A DNA stretch of 64,000 nt from Diospyros lotus (taxonomy: Eukaryota; Streptophyta; Magnoliopsida; Ericales; Ebenaceae), in contig NC_068350.1 in assembly GCF_014633365.1 (NCBI RefSeq), forward strand, positions 27,581,119 to 27,645,118, given 5' to 3'. Positions 25,248-35,174 of the stretch are shown here, piece by piece. The position numbers and the translations under genes were made by a program. The first letter of the stretch is position 1. The number at the start of each line of letters is the position of its first letter. The notes beneath the pieces were generated by a model that worked only from the letters and a program-made list of their open reading frames with translations, searched no databases and was not told the DNA's origin.

Positions 25248-25250
25248 AAT

Positions 25251-26150
25251 TGTTGTTGCCAAAAATATAACATTAGAAACTTATTTGGAGTGAGGGAGAC
25301 CGTCGTCTGAAGCCATGTAAGATGTCGATGTTCGAAAGTAGAGCTGCTGAAAGAGCTCTCTTGGAGAGAGGGCTTGTTGAGCGAAGAGAACCGCAAAAGA
25401 GCTTAAAAGGCCTTTCGGATGTGATCTCTGGAAGAGGCCAGCTTTCTTGGAGAGGCGGTCTCTCGGAGGGACTCTTTCAAAAAGGGTCGACTAGGATGGT
25501 GCCTGGACTTTTGCAGACGGCTCTCAAAGGGGGTCTGATACACCTTTATTAGGAAGGTGTTTCGAGGGCCTCAGAGAGAACAAAGGTTCTCTCGGAGGGA
25601 ACACTACCTGCCTGGCCTCGACTTTTGGAAGAGTTATAGCATGAGACAAGTGTTAGAAGGCTTACGGGAAGGGTTTCTCGCAAAGACCCTCTGACTATCA
25701 AGTTAGTATGTAGGAAAAGGAAAATTTGCAAAAAGAAATGTAAATGATTTTGGAAAGGAAAGTTTGAGAGGATTAAGATCGGCTACCAGATGTTCAGATC
25801 CCGCCAATCATGTTGTGCCTTGCCTTTTATAGGAGTCCAGGCCTCGACGATTGATCGGGACATGTGTGTAACGGTCTCACTATCCTCTCAGAAAGACTTC
25901 CCGAGAGCACTATCTCTGAGACAGAGAAACTTCTTGGAGAGATTTCTCGAGTCTCCCCAAGAGACTTCTCGTGAGCACTCTCTCCGAGCCACCCAGAGAC
26001 TCCTTGCATCCTTAGCTCTCCGAAACAGCAGATCAAGCTTAGTAGTTGTTGACTCTCCTGTGGTGCCCCAGACCTTGAGCTTTGTCCTAGACTTTGCTTG
26101 AGTTGTTCCCTAAGATAAATAAATGTAATTGTTGTATCCATGCAATAACA
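25251..26150 (-). mobile_element. Tat-like 5' LTR on minus strand
   Basis: About 900 bp from TGTTGTTGCC to GCAATAACA (plus coordinates). A minus-strand TATA box (CCTATAAAAGG) lies at 25823-25833. It adjoins a PBS at its left, which marks it as a 5' LTR. GC-rich sequence with repeated TCTCGGAGAG-like patterns resembles the other Tat-type LTRs at 26482 and 40376. The right boundary is inferred from the TG...CA rule only. Confidence 0.65.
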
Positions 26151-26343
26151 ACCTCCATGGAACCCAAATTTAGGTTTTATGGAAGATTATGAAATAATAT
26201 ATAGAGAAATAGTGATACATATATATATAAAGAGAGAAAGAAATAAGAGAGAGAAAAAGTGTGTGCAAACAATAATGAAAACCCAACGTTGGTGAAAAGA
26301 TATAGAGATATTGTGTGTCTGGATGTGTAGATATATATATATT

Positions 26344-26415
<72 letters not shown>

Positions 26416-26481
26416 ATGAGCGTGCCCGCGTGTGTGTTGGGCAATGATGTTTCTTTCTTATTATCAATGCATGACAAGTGT
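26151..26481. other. AT-rich spacer with compound microsatellite
   Basis: No gene. The interval between the two Tat-type LTRs is AT- and purine-rich and ends in a compound simple repeat. ORFs on either strand here are low-complexity. Confidence 0.7.
26330..26414 (+). repeat. Compound microsatellite (AT)n(AG)n(TG)n
   Basis: Uninterrupted dinucleotide blocks: AT repeats to about 26362 (with one ATTT break), then about eleven AG units, then about fifteen TG units to 26414. Such compound arrays are usually length-polymorphic. Confidence 0.95.
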
Positions 26482-27295
26482 TGTTGTCAAAATATAATAA
26501 TTGAAACTTGTTTGTTTCAGGGATGCGTAGCCAGAAGGTCGACTTGGTCAGGTGAAAGAACAAGGTCTACTCGTAAGGGGGCACCTGAAGAGGATCTTGT
26601 AGAAGAATGGCACTGGAAGGAGAAGGGTCTTCAAGTGTGAGAAGACGCGGAAAGGCACATAGGGATCTCTTCCACCTAGGTCCTCCGATGCTTAAGTCAA
26701 ACATGGTCGTGCTACTGAAGAGATGATGTAAATGCAGTATGATATGCAAGTGTAAGCTTCATAAGAGTATGTTCCAAAGAGTCAAAAAGAAGTCTCTGGG
26801 TTCGAAAAAAGGACCAGAAGATGAGAGGTCAAAAGATATTTATACCCCTCGAGGGATTAAGACATGTGACAGGCCAAGACACGTGGCATAAGCATGAGGG
26901 CACGTGGCACGACCCTTTAGGTAAGGGTGTATGGTTGTCCTTGGGTTAGGTTTTGGGAGGACCTTGGTGAGGGGGTCTCCAGGAGAAAGATGGCCTAAAG
27001 AAAGGCAAACCGTGTTATGTGAAACAACATAGGTTGAAACAATAGGAGATGTGTTTCTAGAAAGGCTTCAAAGGCTAGTGGGTTAAGCCTTCGGGGGAGT
27101 TAGCCCCCAAAGGGTTTTTAAGAGACTAATCGAGGTCTTCGGAAGGTTGTCTAGATTTCCAAGATGACTAGGCTCCCGAAAACCTTTTCGAGAGAAGGCA
27201 TTCTCCTGATCTAAATTGACTTCTTCAGGGGAACTCCCCCGGAGGCCATTCCGAAAACCTTCGATTGTTGGCTTTCCCATTTTCAATGTGCAACA
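26482..27295 (-). mobile_element. Tat-type solo LTR on minus strand
   Basis: An 814-bp sequence starts TGTTGTCAAAATATAATAA and ends CAATGTGCAACA; its first 45 bp resemble 25251-25295. The length nearly equals the 815 bp of the Tat LTR at 40376-43227 without its insertion. A TATA box on the minus strand (GGTATAAATATC) is at about 26837-26848, with two CACGTGGC motifs 30-60 bp further upstream (26879-26887 and 26901-26907). No PBS adjoins it and no 5-bp duplication is evident, so it may be an old solo LTR or a fragment. Confidence 0.65.
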
Positions 27296-28640
27296 ATGAG
27301 GAAGTTGGATCACTAATGGCCAGTGATGGGTAAGATTTTGTCGTTCGTTAATGATATGATAATAGCTAGAGAAAGAAATAAGAAGGGAGAAAAAAAAATA
27401 TATCTTAAATACAGATAAAAAATAATTATTTAATTTGATCTATTAATAACAAAAGAGATATATGTCATTTTTCAAAATATAAAAATGGTGAGATATTTTA
27501 GCTAGCGAGTGCAACATAAAATTTACTCAAACAAATAACAACTCACCGGGGGAAGACCTTCACCAGCTTAAGCTTAAACAAAAAGTAAAGCAATTAATTA
27601 TCGTATATTAATTAAATGAATAATGATTAGGCAGCCACCAACCAACCCTTCATACAAAAATGTTCTCTTTGCCGGTGGTTCCACCTAATAAATTGGCCAA
27701 TCTTAAGGCACCAATTATTGATGGATACAAACAAACAATAATGAATAAATGAATCAATGATGCAATCTGCCACTCAATAGCTACCGCTAGTTGCCTCCCC
27801 CATTAATCTATTGTAGATTCAGATGTATTCAACCTTATTATTCGTTCCATGACTTTTATTTATTTTTTTACATTAAGAATAATATCATAAGTGTTCATAT
27901 TAAGTAAGTACGAAAAATTTATATTCACAATCATATATTTATCATAAAAAAATATATGATTTGACTTTAACTATGTTATTAGCAATGGATTAGCTGCTGT
28001 TTTCTTTAATTTATATATAATACTTACAAATATATATATATTTATAATTTTTTAATCTGATGTAACATGTCACAACAACACTCAAAATTAAGACCAAAAT
28101 TAAAGTTGAATTTATTTGTCTAAAAGGTGAATCGCTCACCCTAGGCGCCCCCATAAAGTTGAATTTACTATTAATAGAATAGTAAGCAGATTGAGAGGAA
28201 AAAAAAAAAAAGAATTCTTTAACATGTAAGTTGGCTTTAGGTGTTGTAGCGAGATTGAATGGAGATATCTGACGTCGACGAAATTCTCTGACAGAGATAT
28301 GGGGTCGACAGAATTTTCATTAAATGCTACATTAAATATCGATAAAACTTATACGTGAGAGTGTTGTAAGTATAAAGAGTGATGATGATTATTGCTAGCA
28401 GACATGTGATTGAGATTGGGCTGAAAGGTCGGTATGGGTCTTTGGCCTCCATCAGGCCGGACTCAATTGGGCTAGTACGATCCAACTATTAATAGAATTG
28501 GGAAAGAAATTAAATAATAAACGTTGGATTTGTTTCTATTTTTCAATCTAGGCATAAATCATAATTTATGACTTAACTAATAATTCGGTTGGGGGCATTT
28601 CCGTAAATGAAAGAGCCTAGAAATAACCAAGCCTACGACA
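27296..28640. other. Intergenic region upstream of the CIPK gene
   Basis: No credible gene. The sequence is AT-rich and largely unique, with poly-A at 28199-28212. The last few hundred bases should include the CIPK promoter, but I cannot point to a clear TATA box or transcription start. Confidence 0.6.
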
Positions 28641-28761
28641 TTGTAGAAAGAAGCTTCCGGTTTGCTGCTGTGTGCGGTCTTCTTGGTGTTCATCTTTGTA
28701 TGTGATTCCACTTTCTCCGCTTCATATGCTTTGCTGCTTCTTGTACCGTCCCCAAAATCAG

Positions 28762-29457
28762 GTAATTCAGCAGCTCAATTTCCTTCCTTTCCTTTTACAA
28801 CATCTTCTCTGTAAAATTTTCGAAGCTTTGCTGTGAAATTTCCTTTTTCTCGTCCGTTTGTTTGTTTGGTTGCTGAATAAATTACTAGCGGGGAACAAGA
28901 AAAAGAGAAAGACAAATTGAAACCTCTAACAAGCTGGGCCAAATAATCAGATACTTCTGTTCGTTTGTTTCCTTTTTAATATTGTTTATCTGTTCAGTTT
29001 TTTTTGGGGGGGGAGGGTTCTGATCTTCTAGAATGGTCTATTTGGAATCCTTTTTCCCTTTACGTGTGTATAAGTGGGATGTACCAATCATATTTCGAGT
29101 TCACTTGGAATTCCTTTTGGATTCGAAATTTGTAAAGGAATTGAGCTAACAATCTAAGTATATGCATGTTTAGAAAGAAATGCTTGTGAATGACGCCGGG
29201 ACTGTTGGTAAATCAATTTGATGAAAGTTTCCAGAGAAGTTAGATGTAGGGTTTTCTCAAGTATGGTTTGTGAATGATAGCTTTTTCCTTTTTGTTTGTT
29301 GTTGAATTTTAGTGCTAACCTCTTTGCCTTTCACAGTATATATTTAATTTGGATATTTTCCTTTCTGTTAGTCTGTATTTTTTAAAATTTTCCATTGTCT
29401 TTGAATCAGTTATATGTCTATGTTTTTGTTTACAATACCATTTTCATTTCTTCTCAG
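28762..29457 (+). other. Probable 5'-leader intron of the CIPK gene
   Basis: A donor (AATCAG|GTAATT) at 28761/28762 and an acceptor after a pyrimidine-rich run (TTTCTTCTCAG|GTTGG) at 29457/29458 would remove 696 bp. The interval is T-rich, as plant introns are. Leader introns are common in otherwise intronless CIPK genes. Predicted from splice-site consensus only; transcript data are needed to fix it. Confidence 0.5.
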
Positions 29458-29595
29458 GTTGGTGAATATCTCATTTATTTACCAGAAATTTGAAGCTCCA
29501 ACAAATCTTTTCTCCATTGTTCTACTGTTTTGGTAACCATCTTTCAAACTCAACCATCTTTCGAGTAGTCTTTATAGTTTCATTACACATCTAGG

Positions 29596-29805
29596 GAATG
29601 CAGCAAGATGTTCTTGAGAGATAAGGTTTCCTTCTCTGAGCTTGACGAGGCTGAAGTTCCATTTGAGATTTCCATGTTTGTTCTTGATGAAATTGGACAT
29701 ATAATGCAAAGCCCTGCCCACCTCTCTGCTCATCTAATGCTTACACTGTCAAACTATTTTAGGGGTCAAGCCACATCATATCATTATCTTTCTGAAGATG
29801 GCTGA
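29596..29805 (+). promoter_or_regulatory. Upstream ORFs in the CIPK leader
   Basis: Two upstream ATGs precede the CIPK start if this stretch is in the mature leader. One at 29596 opens a frame of only 8 codons (MQQDVLER); one at 29608 opens a 65-codon frame ending at 29805, 106 bp before the main ATG. They could reduce translation of the kinase. The 65-residue peptide matches nothing I know. If the intron extends further, the uORFs vanish. Confidence 0.35.
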
Positions 29806-29911
29806 AGTCTTATAGTCTTTATGATTGCTTCTTGAATAGTTATGCTATATTGTTTTGGATTAGCTGGAGAAAATAGTATATTACTGTGTGTGTTAGTCTC
29901 TGTAACTTGAG

Positions 29912-31276
29912 ATGGAAAACAAAGGGAGCGTGTTGATGCAACGATATGAATTGGGGAGATTCTTGGGCCAAGGAACCTTTGCCAAGGTCCATCGTGCAAG
30001 GGACCTTAGAACTGGCATGAGCGTGGCCATTAAGATAATTGACAAAGAGAAAGTTTTGAAGGTTGGAATGACCGATCAGATCAAGCGGGAGATTTCTGTA
30101 ATGAGGCTGGTTAGACATCCAAATATTGTCCAGCTTTTTGAAGTTATGGCGAGCAAAACCAAAATTTACTTTGTCATGGAATATGTCAAAGGTGGTGAGC
30201 TCTTTAACAAGGTGGCAAAAGGGAGGCTTAAGGAGGATGTTGCAAAGAACCATTTCCGACAGCTGATCAGCGCAGTTGATTTCTGCCACAGTAGAGGGGT
30301 TTATCACCGTGATTTAAAACCAGAAAACCTACTTTTGGATGAGAATGGGAATCTAAAGGTATCAGACTTTGGATTGAGTGCCCTTGCTGAATCTAAGCAT
30401 CAAGATGGATTGCTCCACACAACCTGTGGAACGCCTGCCTACGTTGCTCCTGAGGTAATCAGTAGGAAAGGATATGATGGATCCAAGGCAGACATCTGGT
30501 CGTGTGGGGTCATATTATATACTCTGTTGACTGGCCATCTCCCGTTCCAAGATTCAAATCTGATGGGAATGTACAGGAAGATAAGTAAGGCAGAGTTCAA
30601 AGTCCCAAATTGGTTTGGCCCCGAAGTACGCAGACTGCTGTCGAAGATACTGGACCCGAACCCAACTACGCGGATATCCCTTGCCAAGATCATGGGAAGT
30701 CCTTGGTTTGGGAAAGGCTATAACTCCAAACCGATGAGAATTGAGATGGAGAGGAAAGAACCAGTTAGTACTGACATCAATGCAGTGCTTGGTCCTCGTG
30801 AGGATTGCAGCAGTTCAGGAGCGGCGAAGCAAGAATTTGTGAAACCCAGCAACATGAATGCCTTTGATATCATCTCCTTTTCACAAGGTTTTGACTTGTC
30901 TGGTCTGTTAGGGGAAAATGACCAAAAGAAAGAAGTGCGATTTACCTCTAGGCAGACTGCCAAGACCATTCTTTCAAAGTTGGAGGACATTGCGAAATGT
31001 CTAAGGCTGAAAGTGATGAAGAGGGAGATGGGGCTGTTGAAACTGGAAGGATCAAACGAAGGCAGGAAGGGCATCTTGTCTATCGACGCTGAGGTGTTTG
31101 AGGTCACTCCAACATTCCATTTGGTTGAGGTGAAAAAGTCGAGCGGGGATACATTGGAGTATCAGGAGATAATGAAGAAGGAAATAAGGCCGGCCCTTAA
31201 AGACATTGTTTGGACATGGCAGGGCGACCAGCAGGCCCAACCCCAACAGCAAGAAGATCAACAATCCTCCTCTTAA
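29912..31276 (+). CDS. CIPK: CBL-interacting serine/threonine protein kinase (CIPK2/10-like)
   Basis: A single 454-codon exon, the usual length for plant CIPK/SnRK3 kinases. The kinase domain spans about residues 12-266: glycine loop GQGTFAKV (19-26), ATP lysine K41, helix-C glutamate E60, HRD at 132-134 with D134 catalytic, N139, DFG at 152-154 and APE at 179-181; T170 and T171 lie in the activation loop. The regulatory part has the NAF/FISL motif from N316 ([17 protein letters not shown]) and a PPI-type segment around 346-375. In this family calcium-loaded CBL proteins bind NAF and relieve autoinhibition, and PP2C phosphatases bind PPI, linking calcium signals to ion transporters. The [15 protein letters not shown] start and lack of coding introns fit the intron-poor clade with CIPK2, 10 and 20; the exact orthologue is not settled. 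All catalytic residues are present, so the gene looks functional. Confidence 0.97.
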   Translation: MENKGSVLMQRYELGRFLGQGTFAKVHRARDLRTGMSVAIKIIDKEKVLKVGMTDQIKREISVMRLVRHPNIVQLFEVMASKTKIYFVMEYVKGGELFNKVAKGRLKEDVAKNHFRQLISAVDFCHSRGVYHRDLKPENLLLDENGNLKVSDFGLSALAESKHQDGLLHTTCGTPAYVAPEVISRKGYDGSKADIWSCGVILYTLLTGHLPFQDSNLMGMYRKISKAEFKVPNWFGPEVRRLLSKILDPNPTTRISLAKIMGSPWFGKGYNSKPMRIEMERKEPVSTDINAVLGPREDCSSSGAAKQEFVKPSNMNAFDIISFSQGFDLSGLLGENDQKKEVRFTSRQTAKTILSKLEDIAKCLRLKVMKREMGLLKLEGSNEGRKGILSIDAEVFEVTPTFHLVEVKKSSGDTLEYQEIMKKEIRPALKDIVWTWQGDQQAQPQQQEDQQSSS

Positions 31277-32808
31277 TAGCTACTACTGCAGACTGTATAT
31301 TATCTCTGCTGCTGTAACAAATGAAGTTTCTTATAGGTTGATTGCAACTTCTTGTTTCGTTTGCCCATATTTTCTGTTATTGGAATTTTTTGTGACGACT
31401 AGAGGATCATCTATGTATGAAGAAGCTGTGATATCTGTTTTGGTGCTTTAAAGATGTGTAATATAGCAATGGTTGATGCCAGGAGATATGCTGTCATTTG
31501 ATGTTGGGTAATGATCTTCCATTATTTTGTTCTCTTTAAATCCATGCCAAATCTGACTGGATAAGCCTGGTCTGATTGTGGAAGCAATTGGATTGGTTTC
31601 AAACTTATTATTATTATTGATACATCACTATAGAAAAGTTAATTACTATAAAAATAAAGAATCTGGGCCAACCCAAGAAATTGGGTCAGCCCAAAAGCCC
31701 ATAGCAAAGGGCCGTCTTTTGCCCAGATAAATCTGGCATTTACAAAACTCCTAAGGGCCTCACAAAAAAGATAAATATTATCCTTGGTATAAAAAAGATA
31801 AATATTATTTATTAAAAATTTAAATTTTGATAATATATTAAAATGTTAAGATAAATATTATTTATTAAAAATGCCAATTCAAGGAGATTTAAGATTGTCT
31901 CTTTCTTCTGTTCTATAATTTTTAGTATTTATAATATTTTATTTCAATGTCAAAGTATTTGTATGAGAATCTTTTTATACCTTCTAACCGTATTTTTTTT
32001 TATAGATTCAGATGGTCTGCAGATGACATTTTTATCTCATAAATTTATTTTTTTGTTCGAGCTATAACAATTAATACTATCTATGAAAAACGTTTAAAAA
32101 ATAAAAAATCAGTCTGTAATAACCTGAAGAAACATTGCTAATCAACAAAGTCAGAAAAAAACAAAGACTCAAGTCTCCGAGACAAGAGACCCTCGCTCGC
32201 TCCGTGAGATCTCTGCAAGATAACCCTTCTCACACCACTTGAGACTCTCAGACCTCAGGTCCCGAGAGAGACTCACTCTCAAGACCCGCGGTAGACTGTT
32301 AGAGAGCAAAAAATCGTTGCGGGAGATCGTTGAAGAACCGGAGACCTGCGCGAGAGAATCATCCTCACAACACTCGAGACACTCAACCTCGAGAGACCAT
32401 CCCCTAAAATTTCGAGAGCACGAAGCTAATTTTTAGGAGCCTAAGAATTAATTCCACCAAACGAGAAAGAGAGCGAGGGCTGCAAAACTGCTAAACACCG
32501 TGAGACAAGAAAATTAGTTCTCCAGGAGATCGACTGGGACGTCGGAAGACAATCTCTGGGAGACCGTGAGATGCCAAAAATCAGCTTTGGGAGACCGTCA
32601 CTGTGACCGAACGACTTCCTGGAAATCGACAGTAGCTAAGGCAGGTCGGAAAACAATCTCTGGGAGACCGTGAGATGCCAAAAATCAGCTTCGGGAGACC
32701 GTCACTGTGACCGAACGACTTCCTGGAAATCGACCGCTAAGGCAGGTCGGAAACGGGACCTATAGCAAAATTGAGAAAATGAAGATTAAATTGCGTGGGA
32801 CTAGAAAT
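31277..32808. other. CIPK 3' flank and decayed intergenic DNA
   Basis: The first 200-300 bp should be the CIPK 3' UTR; no canonical AATAAA is obvious. After 31600 come AT-rich repeats (AGATAAATATTATT, three times between 31770 and 31870). From 32150 to 32760 there is GAGAC-rich sequence of unknown origin. The 65-codon frame at 32239 is not a recognisable gene. Confidence 0.6.
32551..32758 (+). repeat. 104-bp tandem duplication
   Basis: The unit starting AATCTCTGGGAGACCGTGAG occurs at 32551 and again at 32655, with only a few differences: one base in TTTGGG/TTCGGG and a small deletion near the end of the second copy. High identity implies a recent duplication. Function unknown. Confidence 0.9.
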
Positions 32809-32811
32809 TAA

Positions 32812-33681
32812 GAGGTGGTTTGGGTTAGCGGTAAGTAGCTTATGAGTTAGATAGTGTTTTATATTTAAGTATTTGACAATAATAAGCAGCGTAAATGCTG
32901 TCTAACTTAAAAGTGGTTATAATAGCGTTTTGCAAAAGTTGGTGTCCCCCAACTTTTGCAAAAAATGACCAGCTTTTGCAAAAAATGATACTAAGTTGAC
33001 CGATTAAAGTACCAAGCTACCCTCGAATATTTTACATATTTACACCCTTGTCCCTCTATTACAGTTACATCTTCTTCTCCATTCTCTCTTCTCCCATCTC
33101 ATCTTCCTTTCGGTTCGTCCAACGCCGTCGCCCCTCCTTCAGTACCATCGTCACCCCTCCTTCATCCGTCGCCATCGCCCATCTGGGCCACTGTAAGCCG
33201 CTTCCTTACTGTGGGTCGTGCCATCACCGTTATTTCCAGATCTGTCGCCACAAGCCACGATCACCCCCATCGGCCGTTGCCCCCATCCCCTAGACCACCA
33301 CTACCCTCATCTTCTCCTCTGTCTCCCCATCGAAAGTTGCCCGCCGCCCCCACCCTCATCTCCTCCACCCCAATCATGCACTGTGTGTATGTATATATAT
33401 AATACATATAATAATATTATATTAATATATTTTTAATAATTATGTATAATTTATTAATATTTAATAATAAAATTTTACATCATTTAATACCATGTCTATT
33501 TGAGTCTTTTTATCAAATTTTGATAACTTATCAACTCTTTCAAATCAAACACATAACTAATAATTGATAATTTAAAAACACATCTATTCAAACACATTAT
33601 CAACTTAAACACTATCTAACTTTTAACTTAAAAGTTAAATAACTTAAAGCTATTGAAAAAAACGCTAAGCCAAACAGCCTC
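32812..33681. mobile_element. TIR transposon (PIF/Harbinger-like MITE), TSD TAA
   Basis: The 870-bp element has imperfect 19-bp terminal inverted repeats: GAGGTGGTTTGGGTTAGCG at the left and the complement of GAGGCTGTTTGGCTTAGCG at the right. It is flanked by TAA duplications (32809-32811 and 33682-33684). A 3-bp TAA/TTA target and a TGTTTGG-type terminus fit the PIF/Harbinger (Tourist) superfamily. Subterminal regions share ACTATCTAACTT in inverted orientation. The middle (about 33045-33375) is C-rich and unlike the AT-rich ends, possibly captured sequence. It has no transposase, so it is non-autonomous. Confidence 0.75.
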
Positions 33682-33684
33682 TAA

Positions 33685-34504
33685 ACTCGACACGGAAAAA
33701 TAACCTCCAGAGACTGGAAACATCTTTGAGAGGAAGCGACAAATGCAGAAGCAAACCCTGACAATGTATACATTGTGTCGGCAAAAGTTTATGAAAAGAC
33801 AAAAAAAAGTTTAAGAGTTTAAAATAATTTTTTGAATTAAAAAGTGTAAATTTCTCTATAACTGGGGGTGGGGGAGTTCTTTCTCAGTTACGCAAACTAA
33901 ATAACTCTAATATTCAAAAATTCTTTTGAATATTTTAAAAAAAATTAATTATCCATAAAAAAATTTAATTCTAAAAGAATTTAGAAATATTGAAATAAAT
34001 ACCATTTATAAGAATTTTAATTCTAATAGATTCTAAAATATTAAAAATCATAATCTTAATGGATTTCAAAATGTCAGAATTCTAATGTTAATAAGATTAG
34101 AAAAGGTTAAGATGGACGTTATTTGTGAAAATTTTAATTTTGAACTAATTAGAATCATTCCATACTTCTCTATAAATAAGCAAATATTTATTTAAAAAAA
34201 GATACATCTTTGATACTGATTTCAATGCAACATTCATTATCTCTAATGTCTGAATTAAGTATTAGAGTATTTGGCAGGAATCTCCCCACGCACTCTAATT
34301 GTTTCTTCATTGCAGGTTTAAATGACTTGACAATGACGTTTTTGATCAAATAAATTTATTGTTATATCTCAATAATAATAATGTATATATATATATAATA
34401 TAAACGGTGCTTCTCTAATAAATATATATTTGTATATATAATAAACACATGAGAGAAAGAGGAAGCCGTGTGCGCAGCAAAGCAGGCGCAAGGCTGAGGC
34501 ATAT
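33685..34504. other. AT-rich intergenic DNA
   Basis: No gene. The interval has long A/T runs, AATTTTAATTCTAA-type repeats between 33900 and 34140, and a TA-rich block at 34380-34440. It ends at the target site of the Y LTR (34500-34504). Confidence 0.7.
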
Positions 34505-35174
34505 TGTAACACCCTGTATTACCGGTGTTAGAAAATAAGAGAAAATTTTTAAGAATGCTCTTTGAGAGAGAAGCCTGAAATGAAATGATGGTGCCCTAAG
34601 GGAGGGGCAATTTGATAATTTGGATAGTGAGCGGTCTAGCAGGCCCTAAGGTCAGTTTCGAGAAATGAATTAGCAAATTACTGAATTGATGACAAGGAGT
34701 TCCTCGGGACTTGGATGTCTAGGGAATAGGGTATGAGATTGGTGAGCGTCTCGAGGTGAGGTTGATGACGCTGAAAGCAATCAGATCGGGAATAATTTTC
34801 GGAACAAATTATGTATAAGCCTAAATTGGTGCCAGTACCAAATGGTTGCAGGGGACACCTGGGAGGCTGATTGGACCCTAGGGGTGATCCGGTTTTGCGA
34901 GCAAGGAAACCCAGAGATGTCATCGGGTAGAATAAAGGCCCCGTGTAGGTGGAGAGATGAAATCGATATTCCCAAGTAGAAGTCGTATATTAATTTTGAA
35001 GAAATAAAAAATGTAAATGGTTTAATGATAATTAAATTAAGCTTTGGAGGGTACAAGAGCAATTATCAAAAATTTTCAAGTGTAATTAAAATTTCCTAAG
35101 TGAAATTATGGAGAAAATGGGGGATTAATATGTAAATTGTGTAATATATATATATATATATATATATACATATG

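Larger units (their letters stand above)
22997..25250 (-). mobile_element. Tat-like element interior (minus strand), decayed
   Basis: Between the W LTR and the Tat LTR lies internal retrotransposon DNA: 22997-23397 and 24910-25250 are joined when the copia solo LTR at 23398-24904 and one TSD copy are removed. No intact frame remains, and I could not assign gag domains with confidence. Orientation comes from the adjoining primer-binding site and LTR at the right. Confidence 0.55.

Noticed and set aside
26482..27295. Interpretation of 25251-26150 and 26482-27295 as the two LTRs of one short element
   Set aside because: The primer-binding site lies left of 25251 in minus orientation, so that LTR's interior is to the left; the 331-bp spacer between the two has no PBS or PPT.
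29840..31264. Minus-strand ORFs opposite the kinase (155, 84, 129 and 70 codons)
   Set aside because: Shadows of the CIPK coding frame; the plus strand has full kinase motifs.
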